Positions 26,165 through 33,874 of a DNA stretch of 64,000 nucleotides are shown here, piece by piece; positions within the stretch are counted from its first letter, which is position 1, and every line of letters begins with the position of its first letter. Origin of the DNA: Ruminococcus sp. (GTDB lineage: Bacteria > Bacillota > Clostridia > Oscillospirales > Acutalibacteraceae); NCBI GenBank assembly GCA_004558485.1, contig SFCS01000007.1, positions 1-64,000 on the forward strand. Direction: 5' to 3'. Under the pieces are notes generated by a model that worked only from the letters and a program-made list of their open reading frames with translations, had not been told where the DNA came from and made no database searches. The position numbers were made by a program, and so were the translations under genes.

Positions 26165-27253
26165 TCAAACAAACGAGCCTGCGACCTTTACCTTGTCGCA
26201 GCAGACCGCCAGCTCCTCAAGCATGCATTTCCCCTCATAGCCGTGGATGTTGCCCTCCGCCTCCACATAGAAATAATACTGCCACAACAGCTCCTTCATC
26301 GGGCGGCTGCGCAGCGTGCGCATGTTGAACCCGTGCGCGCCGATGATGTTGAGTGCTCTGGCAAGCGAGCCCGCCTCGTTGCGCACCGTAAACAGCAGCA
26401 CAAAATGCGCGCCCGGCTTTGTGGAGATCTGCCGCTCCTCCGCGCGGGATAACACGGCAAAGCGCGTCGTGTTCATCTGCGAGCGGTTGACGCCCTGCGC
26501 CAGAATGGAAAGGTCATACAAAGCGGCGCTGTCGCCGCTCGCAATGGCGGCAACGGTTTTGTCTCCCTGTTCTGCGACAAATTTTGCGGCAAGCGCCGTG
26601 TTTTCATACACCACCTGCTTGAGGTCATGCTCTTTAATGAACGCATCGCACTGGGACAGCGCCTGCGGATGGCTCACGACCGTTTTGATGTCGGCGAGCG
26701 TCGCGCCCTTCACCGCCAAAAGATCGTGCGTCACAGGGAGCTGCACCGTGCCGTTGATGAACATCGAGCCGGAAAAGAGCAGATCGGTGACCTGCCCGAC
26801 CTCACCGGCATAGCTGTTTTCGAGCGGCAGCACCGCCGCATCGCAGTCGCCGTTCTCCGCCGCGTCATAGGCGCTCTTAAAGTCGGGAAACGCGCACTTC
26901 GCGGCGTCTGGGAACAGGCGTTCGGCGGCAATATAGGCAAACGCGCCGACCGTGCCGCTGTAGGCAACGCGCATCCCCTCGGTGAGCCGCTGCTGATACC
27001 GGCGGGACACCGCCATCGTGTTCTTGAGAAAATCGACATAATACGCCCGCAGCGTGTCGTCCTCGACCCGCTCGCTGCCGGCGGCGATGACCTGTTTTTC
27101 GCGTGCGGCGTCCAAGATCGGCAGCCCGTGCGCCTTTTTATAGGCGGCGATCTCGGATACCGCCGCCATCCGTTCGGCAAACAGCGCCGCCATCTCGGCG
27201 TCCACGCGGTTTATGGTCTCTCTTGCCTTTCCCAGTGCATCTTTTTCCATCAT
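26165..27253 (-). CDS. pheA: Bifunctional chorismate mutase - prephenate dehydratase (P-protein)
   Basis: 362 residues with three domains: AroQ-type chorismate mutase (about 1-90, INRVDAEMAALFAERMAAV), prephenate dehydratase (about 92-270, including NTTRFAVLSR with the TRF catalytic motif) and a C-terminal ACT domain (about 280-362) with GAHGFNMRTLRSRPM, the phenylalanine-binding ESRP-like region. Makes phenylpyruvate and is probably feedback-regulated by Phe. The first ATG overlaps the aminotransferase stop (ATGA); a second ATG directly follows and either could be used. Confidence 0.94.
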   Translation of the reverse strand: MMEKDALGKARETINRVDAEMAALFAERMAAVSEIAAYKKAHGLPILDAAREKQVIAAGSERVEDDTLRAYYVDFLKNTMAVSRRYQQRLTEGMRVAYSGTVGAFAYIAAERLFPDAAKCAFPDFKSAYDAAENGDCDAAVLPLENSYAGEVGQVTDLLFSGSMFINGTVQLPVTHDLLAVKGATLADIKTVVSHPQALSQCDAFIKEHDLKQVVYENTALAAKFVAEQGDKTVAAIASGDSAALYDLSILAQGVNRSQMNTTRFAVLSRAEERQISTKPGAHFVLLFTVRNEAGSLARALNIIGAHGFNMRTLRSRPMKELLWQYYFYVEAEGNIHGYEGKCMLEELAVCCDKVKVAGSFV

Positions 27254-28449
27254 GCTTTCTCCTTCAAATCACACTTTTTTGCCAGCCGCCGAAAAGCGGG
27301 GATGGCGTTTTCGATCTGCGCGGGAGTGACGCAATAGGCGATGCGCACATACCCCGCACAGTAAAAATCGTCGCTCGGCACCAAAAGCAATTCCTCGCTT
27401 TTCGCCAGCTCACAAAAGGCCGCTGCGTCCCCGCCCGGCGCTTTCACAAAAAGATAAAACGCGCCGCGCGGCGGCACGACCGTGAACCCCATATCGCATA
27501 GCGCCGCATACAGCCGCTTGCGGTTGCGGTCATAGACGGCAATGTCCGCCGTCTGCCCGATGCAAGCGGTGATGACCCGCTGGAAAAGGCTCGGCGCACA
27601 GACAAAGCCGAGTGCCCGCCCCGCACCGCACACCGCGTCAAACACCGCGTCGGCGTCCGCCGCACACGACGGCACGAACACATAGCCGATGCGCTCGCCC
27701 GGCAGCGACAGCGATTTGCTGAAGGAATAGCACAAAACCGTGTCCGCATAGTACGACGGGATATACGGCACCTTTGCCCCGTCATAGACAAGCTCACGAT
27801 ACGGCTCGTCCGCAATGAGATAGATCGGATGGCCGAAGGCTTTTTCCTTTTTCCGCAGCAGCGCGGACAGCGCCTTTATGTCCGCTTCATCCAGCACCGC
27901 GCCGGTGGGATTGTTCGGGGAGTTGACGAGGATCGCCGCCGTTTTTTCGTTAATGGCAGCGGCAAGCGCCGCCATGTCGAGCCCGAAATCTCCCTCGCGG
28001 CACATCACGGGGCGCATCACGGCGCCCGTGCGCTCGATGAACACCGTATATTCCGGAAAGAAAGGTGCAAGTGTGATAACCTCGTCGCCCGCGCCGACCA
28101 GCGCCGTCAGCGTCGCCGTCAGCGAGGCGGCGGCACCCGCGGTCATATAGACATGCATGGCGTCGGCGGGAAAGCCGAAGGTGCGGGTGATATAGTCCGC
28201 GACCGCTTTTCGCGTCGCGGGATCGCCCGCCGCCGAGGTATACCCGTGCAAAACGGAGGGATCGACCGTGTCGGTCAGCGTTTTCACCGTCTCTGCCACC
28301 GCGGGCGGCGCAGGGATGCTGGGGTTGCCGAGGCTGAAATCAAAAACCTTGTCCGCACCGATCTCCGCCTTGCGGCGACAGCCGTATTCAAAAATTTCAC
28401 GGATGACCGAACGGTGCCGCCCAAGCGCCAGCATTTCCTTTTTCACCAT
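27250..28449 (-). CDS. PLP-dependent class I aminotransferase (aspartate/aromatic)
   Basis: 399 residues from MVKKEMLALGRHRSVIREIF; AAGGAAG lies upstream, and the longer frame is not preceded by a ribosome binding site. SLGNPSIPAP, NSPNNPTGAVL, IADEPYREL and SFSKSLSLPGERIGY (PLP lysine) define the fold-type I family. As first gene of the aromatic operon it very likely transaminates phenylpyruvate and 4-hydroxyphenylpyruvate, the last step of Phe and Tyr synthesis; that substrate assignment rests on context. Confidence 0.9.
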   Translation of the reverse strand: MVKKEMLALGRHRSVIREIFEYGCRRKAEIGADKVFDFSLGNPSIPAPPAVAETVKTLTDTVDPSVLHGYTSAAGDPATRKAVADYITRTFGFPADAMHVYMTAGAAASLTATLTALVGAGDEVITLAPFFPEYTVFIERTGAVMRPVMCREGDFGLDMAALAAAINEKTAAILVNSPNNPTGAVLDEADIKALSALLRKKEKAFGHPIYLIADEPYRELVYDGAKVPYIPSYYADTVLCYSFSKSLSLPGERIGYVFVPSCAADADAVFDAVCGAGRALGFVCAPSLFQRVITACIGQTADIAVYDRNRKRLYAALCDMGFTVVPPRGAFYLFVKAPGGDAAAFCELAKSEELLLVPSDDFYCAGYVRIAYCVTPAQIENAIPAFRRLAKKCDLKEKA

Positions 28450-28464
28450 GATGCCACTTCCTTT

Positions 28465-28481
28465 GGTTATCAGTGTTAACC
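28465..28481. promoter_or_regulatory. Candidate operator palindrome in the aromatic operon 5' region
   Basis: GGTTA-N7-TAACC lies about +8 to +24 of the aromatic operon transcript, between two divergent promoters. Its size and place fit a repressor site, possibly for the adjacent TetR protein. Confidence 0.35.
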
Positions 28482-28495
28482 GCATTACATATACT

Positions 28496-28523
28496 ATTAT
28501 ATACCTTTTTTTATATTCGTCAA
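28496..28523 (-). promoter_or_regulatory. Promoter of the aromatic amino acid operon
   Basis: -35 TTGACG (28518-28523), 16-bp A-rich spacer, perfect -10 TATAAT (28496-28501). About 47 nt separate the -10 from the aminotransferase ATG. Confidence 0.85.
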
Positions 28524-28531
28524 GAGGTCTC

Positions 28532-28560
28532 TTGCAATTTTCGACGTTCTGCGGTACACT
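28532..28560 (+). promoter_or_regulatory. Promoter of the tetR-antiporter-feoAB unit
   Basis: -35 TTGCAA (28532-28537), 17-bp spacer, -10 TACACT (28555-28560); divergent from, and only 9 bp away from, the -35 of the aromatic operon promoter. Confidence 0.7.
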
Positions 28561-28585
28561 AGGATGCGGAAAAGGAGGGGGTCTT

Positions 28586-29149
28586 GTGGAGGAGAGCTTT
28601 TCGGGAGACCTTTTGCGGGATCGGCTCATCGCTGCGGGCATGCAGGAGATCGCCGTGCACGGGCCGGCGGATTTTTCGCTGCGGCGGGTGGCATCGTCCT
28701 GCGGCGCGTCCTGTGCTGCGCCCTATAAGCATTTCAAAAACAAGGACGCCTTTTTTTTGGAGATCCTGCGGTTCGTCAATCGGCAGTGGGCGCTGCTCGA
28801 GCAGCAGCTCACCGACATCTACGGCGACGACAACAGGCGGCTTTTGTGTGAGCTTTGCGTCGCCAACATCCGCTTTCGCATCGTCAATCCGCATTTTCGC
28901 GCCGTACTCACCATGAACGAGCAAGCCCTCACCGCCGCGCAGCGGCAGGAGATCGGGCGCTCTCTTGAAAGCATCGGCACGCTCTGCAAGACGGTGTGCA
29001 AAAAAGATGTCGCCGTCACGCAATTTCGCCTGCAGGCGATCGTCTACGGCACGACCATGCTCATCGGCAGCGGCGCCTACACCGATGCCGATGAGACCGT
29101 TTCGCTTGCGCGGCAGGCGGTGGAGAGCATCATTGCGTCCGCAGTATAA
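28586..29149 (+). CDS. TetR/AcrR-family transcriptional regulator
   Basis: 187 residues starting at GTG 28586 with AAAAGGAGG 7 nt upstream; the longer open frame crosses the promoter region and is rejected. The N-terminal 60 residues form the TetR helix-turn-helix (QEIAVHGPADFSLRRVASSC, then PYKHFKNKDAFFLEIL), and the remainder is a helical ligand-binding domain typical in size. It is probably a repressor of its own operon and could also act on the divergent aromatic operon through the shared intergenic region. The ligand is unknown. Confidence 0.88.
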   Translation: MEESFSGDLLRDRLIAAGMQEIAVHGPADFSLRRVASSCGASCAAPYKHFKNKDAFFLEILRFVNRQWALLEQQLTDIYGDDNRRLLCELCVANIRFRIVNPHFRAVLTMNEQALTAAQRQEIGRSLESIGTLCKTVCKKDVAVTQFRLQAIVYGTTMLIGSGAYTDADETVSLARQAVESIIASAV

Positions 29150-29169
29150 TTTTTGAGGAGGCATTTTCT

Positions 29170-30384
29170 TTGGAAGTCTATGAAATTCTGTTGCCGCTTG
29201 CCATCATTTTGGTGGTGTCAAAGGTGCTGATGAAGTGCTGCGAGAAAATTCGGTTTCCTGCCGTCATCGGCATGCTGCTGTCCGGCATTTTGGTCGGACT
29301 CATCCGCTATATTCCCGGTCAGACGGTGCTTTCTGCGACCGGCATGGAGGGACTGGCGTTCTTTGCGAAGATCGGCGTCATTCTCATTTTGTTCACCGCC
29401 GGGCTTGAGACCGATCTGCAAAGAATCAAGAGCATCGGCGGCCCCGCCGTCATCATTACGGTCGCGGGCGTTGCCATCCCGATGGCGCTCGGCTTTCTCG
29501 TCGCCACCCTGTGCAACGGCGGCTTCGGCGCACTGACAAAAGAGATGCTGCTGCAAAACCTGTTCTACGGCACGATCCTCACCGCAACCTCGGTGAGCGT
29601 CACCGTCGCCACCCTCAGGGAGGCGGGTAAGCTCGACTCCAAGGTCGGCACGACCGTCATTGCCGCCGCCATCATTGACGACATTCTCGGCATCGTGGTG
29701 CTGTCCTTCGTTTTGGCGCTCAAGGGCGACGGCGCTGCCGCGACCGGCCCCGCCGTGGTCGTCATCCGCACACTGCTATATTTTGTCGCCGTGGCAATCG
29801 TCGCCTTTTTGGCTTCCAAGTTCTTCACGGTGCTTGACCGCCGTTTCGAGCATCACCGCCTTGTCCCCATCATGGGCATCGCCTTTTGTTTTATCATCGC
29901 CTATGCCAGTGAAAAATGGTTCGGCATCGCCGACATCACCGGCGCATATATTGTAGGACTGATTCTGTCCGGCAACAAGGACAGCCATTATATCGACCGC
30001 AAGGCAGACATCCTGGGCTATATGCTGTTCGTCCCCATCTTTTTCGCCAACATCGGCATTTCCACCGAGTTTTCTGATGTGAGCGTCAGCTTTCTCGCAT
30101 TCGGTGTGCTGTTCATTCTTGCCGGTATGGCGGGAAAATTCCTCGGCTGCGGCGCGGCAGCACTTGCCTGCGGCTATAAGCCGAAGGACGCCGCGCGCGT
30201 GGGGCTGGGCATGATGGTGCGCGCCGAGGTTGCCCTCGTCACCGCGCAAAAGGGCGTGGAATACGGCGTCATTCATTCCTCCATCATGCCGTTTGTGGTG
30301 GCGCTCATCCTCATCACGAGCTTTGTGACGCCGCTTTTGCTGCACGCATCCTATCGTAAGGAGGTGCAACATGACACTATGTGA
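29170..30384 (+). CDS. Monovalent cation:proton antiporter, CPA2 family
   Basis: 404 residues, strongly hydrophobic with about 12 membrane segments. GLETDLQRIKSIGGPA, the TATSVSVTVATLREAG region and AAIIDDILGIVVL (the membrane-embedded acidic pair of CPA2 exchangers) are visible. No C-terminal TrkA-N domain. The initiator is TTG at 29170, chosen because GAGGAGG is 8 nt upstream and no ATG or GTG is in a better place. Exchanges K+ or Na+ for H+; the ion is not predictable. Lies 20 nt after tetR and overlaps feoB by 14 nt, so it is in one operon with both. Confidence 0.88.
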   Translation: MEVYEILLPLAIILVVSKVLMKCCEKIRFPAVIGMLLSGILVGLIRYIPGQTVLSATGMEGLAFFAKIGVILILFTAGLETDLQRIKSIGGPAVIITVAGVAIPMALGFLVATLCNGGFGALTKEMLLQNLFYGTILTATSVSVTVATLREAGKLDSKVGTTVIAAAIIDDILGIVVLSFVLALKGDGAAATGPAVVVIRTLLYFVAVAIVAFLASKFFTVLDRRFEHHRLVPIMGIAFCFIIAYASEKWFGIADITGAYIVGLILSGNKDSHYIDRKADILGYMLFVPIFFANIGISTEFSDVSVSFLAFGVLFILAGMAGKFLGCGAAALACGYKPKDAARVGLGMMVRAEVALVTAQKGVEYGVIHSSIMPFVVALILITSFVTPLLLHASYRKEVQHDTM

Positions 30385-32716
30385 TCTTTCGATCGGCAGC
30401 ACCGGCACCATCACCTTCGTCGAAAGCGACGACCGCGCGCTGCGGCGGCATATTCTGGATATGGGTCTCACCCCGGGCACGCAGGTGACGGTGGTGAAGG
30501 CGGCGCCGATGGGTGATCCGTTGGAGCTGACCGTGCGGGGCTATTCCCTGACACTGCGCAAGGCGGATGCCGCCAAAATCGGCATCGTGCCGTGTGCGTC
30601 GGAAAAGCCGACCGCGCCGGCCGTCCCCCGCCGTCCCGTTGCCCACACCGGCATCGGCGAGACCGCCTACCGTCCCCGCAAGGGCGGCAGCGAAATTCCG
30701 GCGGGACGCCCGCTGCGCTTTGCGCTGGCGGGCAATCAGAATTGCGGTAAGACCACCCTTTTCAATCAGCTCACCGGCTCCAACCAGCATGTCGGCAATT
30801 TCCCCGGCGTAACGGTAGACCGCAAGGACGGCGTCATGCGCCATCACCCCGAGGCGACCGTCACCGATCTGCCGGGTATCTATTCCCTGTCGCCGTATAC
30901 GAGCGAGGAGATCGTCACCCGTCAGTTTCTTCTGGAGGACAAACCGGACGGCATCATCAACATCATCGACGCGACCAACATCGAGCGCAATCTGCTGCTG
31001 ACCCTTCAGCTCATTGAGCTGGACATCCCCATGGTCATCGCCCTCAACATGATGGATGAGGTGCGCGCGGGCGGCGGCACGATCCGTGTGAACGGTCTGG
31101 AGGCGGCGCTCGGCATCCCCGTCATTCCGATTGCCGCCGCGAAAAACGAAGGTGTCAATGAGCTTGCGGAGCACGCCGTGAATGTCGCGCGTTTTTGCGA
31201 AAAGCCGGGCAGAATGGATTTCTGCGACAAAAATGCGGGCGGCAACATGGGCGCTGTGCACCGCTGCATCCATGCAGTGGTACATCTCATCGAGGATCAC
31301 GCGCTGCGCGCCGACATCCCCGTGCGTTTTGCCGCCTCCAAGATCGTCGAGGGCGACGAGCGGATACTGGCGGCGCTGAAGCTGGACAAAAACGAGACAG
31401 AGGCGGTCGAACACATTGTCTCCCAGATGGAGACGGAGTGCGGCAAGGATCGCGAGGCGGCACTGGCGGACATGCGCTTTTCCTTCATCGAAAAGCTGTG
31501 TGCCGACTGGGTCGTGAAGCCGCGGGAAAGCCGCGAGCACAAGCGCAGCCGCCAAATCGACAGGATTCTCACCGGCAGATACACCGCCATGCCTGCCTTC
31601 ATCGCCATCATGGCGCTCGTCTTTTATCTCACCTTCGGCCCGATCGGCGGCACGCTGTCCGACCTCATGGAGCTTGGTATCGACCGTCTGACGGCGCTTT
31701 GTGATCACCTTTTGACGCTCTACGGTATCAACCCCGTCGTTCACTCGCTCATCATCAAGGGCATTTTTGCGGGTGTCGGCAGCGTTTTGAGCTTTTTGCC
31801 CGTCATCGTTGTGCTGTTTTTCTTCCTGTCGATCCTGGAGGACAGCGGCTATATGGCGCGGGTGGCGTTCATCATGGATCGCCTGCTGCGTAGGTTCGGA
31901 CTGTCGGGGCGCAGCTTTGTCCCCATGCTCATCGGGTTCGGCTGCTCCGTTCCCGCCATCATGGCGACCCGCACCCTTCCGTCCGAGCGTGACCGCCGCA
32001 TGACCGTGTTTCTCACGCCGTTCATGAGCTGCTCGGCAAAGCTGCCGATCTATGCGCTTTTCACGGCGGCATTCTTCCCCGATCACGCGGTGCTCGTGAT
32101 GATCGGACTGTATCTCATCGGCATCGCCGTCGGCATCCTGTTTGCGCTGCTGATGAAAAACACCGCGTTCAAGGGCGAGCCCGTGCCGTTTGTCATGGAG
32201 CTGCCGAACTACAGAATGCCGAGTGCCAAAAGTGTTTTGAAGCTCATTTGCGAAAAGGCAAAGGACTTTCTCACCAAGGCATTCACCATCATTTTCCTTG
32301 CCTCCATCGTCATATGGTTTTTGCAGAGCTTTGATCTGCGTCTCAACGCCGTCTCCGATCCGGCGGACAGCCTGCTTGCCGGCATCAGCGGCGCGATCGC
32401 CCCGCTGTTCGCCCCGCTGGGACTCGGCGACTGGCGCATTTCGACCGCGCTCATCACCGGCTTCACCGCCAAGGAAAGCGTCGTCAGCACGCTGACCGTG
32501 CTGCTCGGCGGCACCGATGCGCTGCACACGCTGTTTACGCCGCTCACGGCGTTCACCTTCCTCATTTTTTCGCTGCTGTATACGCCGTGTGTCGCAGCGA
32601 TCGCAGCGGTGAAGCGCGAGCTGGGCAGGCGCTATGCCGTGACGGTCGTTTTCCTGCAATGCGCCGTCGCGTGGCTTGCCGCCTTCGCGGTGTACGCCAT
32701 CGGTTCGCTGTTCTGA
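30371..32716 (+). CDS. feoB: Fused FeoA-FeoB ferrous iron transporter
   Basis: 781 residues. Residues 1 to about 75 are a FeoA SH3-like domain (DMGLTPGTQVTVV, PLELTVRGYSLTLRKADA). A Pro-rich linker (about 76-112) leads to the G-protein domain with G1 GNQNCGKTT (121-129), a switch region VGNFPGVTVD, G3 DLPGIYSL and G4 NMMD, then the guanine-dissociation-inhibitor helices and a membrane domain with two Gate motifs (MLIGFGCSVPAIMATRT and FMSCSAKLPIYALF). It imports Fe2+. In most bacteria FeoA is a separate small protein. The ATG has AAGGAGG upstream and overlaps the antiporter end. Confidence 0.95.
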   Translation: MTLCDLSIGSTGTITFVESDDRALRRHILDMGLTPGTQVTVVKAAPMGDPLELTVRGYSLTLRKADAAKIGIVPCASEKPTAPAVPRRPVAHTGIGETAYRPRKGGSEIPAGRPLRFALAGNQNCGKTTLFNQLTGSNQHVGNFPGVTVDRKDGVMRHHPEATVTDLPGIYSLSPYTSEEIVTRQFLLEDKPDGIINIIDATNIERNLLLTLQLIELDIPMVIALNMMDEVRAGGGTIRVNGLEAALGIPVIPIAAAKNEGVNELAEHAVNVARFCEKPGRMDFCDKNAGGNMGAVHRCIHAVVHLIEDHALRADIPVRFAASKIVEGDERILAALKLDKNETEAVEHIVSQMETECGKDREAALADMRFSFIEKLCADWVVKPRESREHKRSRQIDRILTGRYTAMPAFIAIMALVFYLTFGPIGGTLSDLMELGIDRLTALCDHLLTLYGINPVVHSLIIKGIFAGVGSVLSFLPVIVVLFFFLSILEDSGYMARVAFIMDRLLRRFGLSGRSFVPMLIGFGCSVPAIMATRTLPSERDRRMTVFLTPFMSCSAKLPIYALFTAAFFPDHAVLVMIGLYLIGIAVGILFALLMKNTAFKGEPVPFVMELPNYRMPSAKSVLKLICEKAKDFLTKAFTIIFLASIVIWFLQSFDLRLNAVSDPADSLLAGISGAIAPLFAPLGLGDWRISTALITGFTAKESVVSTLTVLLGGTDALHTLFTPLTAFTFLIFSLLYTPCVAAIAAVKRELGRRYAVTVVFLQCAVAWLAAFAVYAIGSLF

Positions 32717-32766
32717 CTGTATAATTCTGCTTATATATTACATATAGTTAAATTATAAATAAGATT

Positions 32767-32823
32767 TCCCTCCTCCGCTCCCTCTGATGAGGGAGCGGTC
32801 AGCGCAGCCGACAGAAGGAGGGA
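32767..32823. repeat. Intergenic imperfect palindrome (possible dispersed repeat)
   Basis: CCGCTCCCTC-TGAT-GAGGGAGCGG forms an inner hairpin, and outer TCCCTCC/GGAGGGA arms enclose the whole 57-bp unit. The AT-rich 45 nt after feoB precede it. This style of GAGGGAG-rich palindrome is what dispersed intergenic repeats look like, but only one copy lies in this window. Confidence 0.4.
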
Positions 32824-32850
32824 AAAAGGCGGGCGCGAAACCACACGCAA

Positions 32851-32885
32851 AAAAAAGACGACTCCTCGCGGAGTCGTCTTTTCTG
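32851..32885. terminator. Bidirectional terminator between feoB and the nucleoside permease gene
   Basis: AAAAGACGACTCC-TCGC-GGAGTCGTCTTTT, a 13-bp perfect stem with A and T flanks, separating two convergent operons. Confidence 0.9.
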
Positions 32886-32892
32886 TTTTCTG

Positions 32893-33873
32893 TCAGCGTT
32901 CCTCGCGGAAATAGGAAAGGCCGAGACTTGCGGGCGGCTGATTTTCACGCCGTTTGCGGATGCTCACCACAATGAGCACCAAAATGGTGACGACATAGGG
33001 CAGCATCTGGATGAGCGGCAGCACCTGCATCGGCACATTGATGTAATTGAAAAGGATATACAGGGCACCGAACAGATACGAGCCGAAGATCGCCATGATG
33101 GGTTTCCAGGTAGCAAAAATGACAATGGCGATCGCCAACCATCCGCGGTCGCCGAAACCGTTGTTCGACCAAATGCCGTTGCTGTAGTCCATGACATAGA
33201 AGAGACCGCCGAGCCCCGCGATCATGCCGCCGATGCAGGTGGCGACATATTTATACCGCGTGACATTGATGCCGGCGGCGTCCGCCGTCGCAGGATTTTC
33301 GCCGACGGCGCGCAGATGCAGACCCGCGCGCGTGCGTTTCAGAAAGATACTGACGGCGATCGCCAAAATGACGGCGAGATACACGAGAAAGCCATAGGAG
33401 AAAAACAGCTTGCCGACATCGCCCATGTCCGCCGCGAAGGGCAGCGTCTTTTTGTATGCCCCCGCGATGTCCACCAGCGCCAGATACGGCACATCGCTTT
33501 TCACGACCTTGATGAGCGAGCCGCCGAAGAAGTTGCCGAAGCCGACACCGAAGGTGGTGATGGCAAGACCGGTCACATTCTGATTGGCTTTGAGCGTCAC
33601 GGTCAGGAAGCAATAGAGCAGCGACACCAAAAGCGAACCGAAAAGACAGCAAAGCAGCGGAATGAGCACGGCAAGAAAGTCATTCACATATTCCGTACCG
33701 CTCTGATAGAAAAAGCCGCCGATGACGCCGGAAATAGCGCCGATATACATGATGCCGGGGATACCGAGGTTGAGGTTGCCGGATTTCTCCGTCAGAATTT
33801 CGCCGGTCGAGCCGAACAAAAGCGGCGTTCCCTGCAGGATAGCGCGCTGAATAAAGTTGATCCATCCGCCCAT
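32893..33873 (-). CDS. ABC importer permease, nucleoside type (NupQ-like)
   Basis: 326 residues, about 9-10 membrane segments. LFGSTGEILTEKSGNLNLGIPGIMY and RAGLHLRAVGENPATADAAGI are the BPD_transp_2 signatures shared with Bacillus NupQ and similar permeases that import purine nucleosides. It starts 1 nt before the preceding permease ends region (stop 33875) and is the last gene of the operon. Confidence 0.9.
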   Translation of the reverse strand: MGGWINFIQRAILQGTPLLFGSTGEILTEKSGNLNLGIPGIMYIGAISGVIGGFFYQSGTEYVNDFLAVLIPLLCCLFGSLLVSLLYCFLTVTLKANQNVTGLAITTFGVGFGNFFGGSLIKVVKSDVPYLALVDIAGAYKKTLPFAADMGDVGKLFFSYGFLVYLAVILAIAVSIFLKRTRAGLHLRAVGENPATADAAGINVTRYKYVATCIGGMIAGLGGLFYVMDYSNGIWSNNGFGDRGWLAIAIVIFATWKPIMAIFGSYLFGALYILFNYINVPMQVLPLIQMLPYVVTILVLIVVSIRKRRENQPPASLGLSYFREER

Positions 33874-33874
33874 T

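Noticed and set aside
28268..28585. N-terminal extension of the TetR protein (106 codons upstream in frame)
   Set aside because: It runs through both divergent promoters and into the aminotransferase coding region; the GTG at 28586 has a strong ribosome binding site and gives the family length.
30371..30384. Frameshift at the antiporter-feoB junction
   Set aside because: Both genes have full length and their own start/stop signals; the 14-nt overlap is normal coupling.
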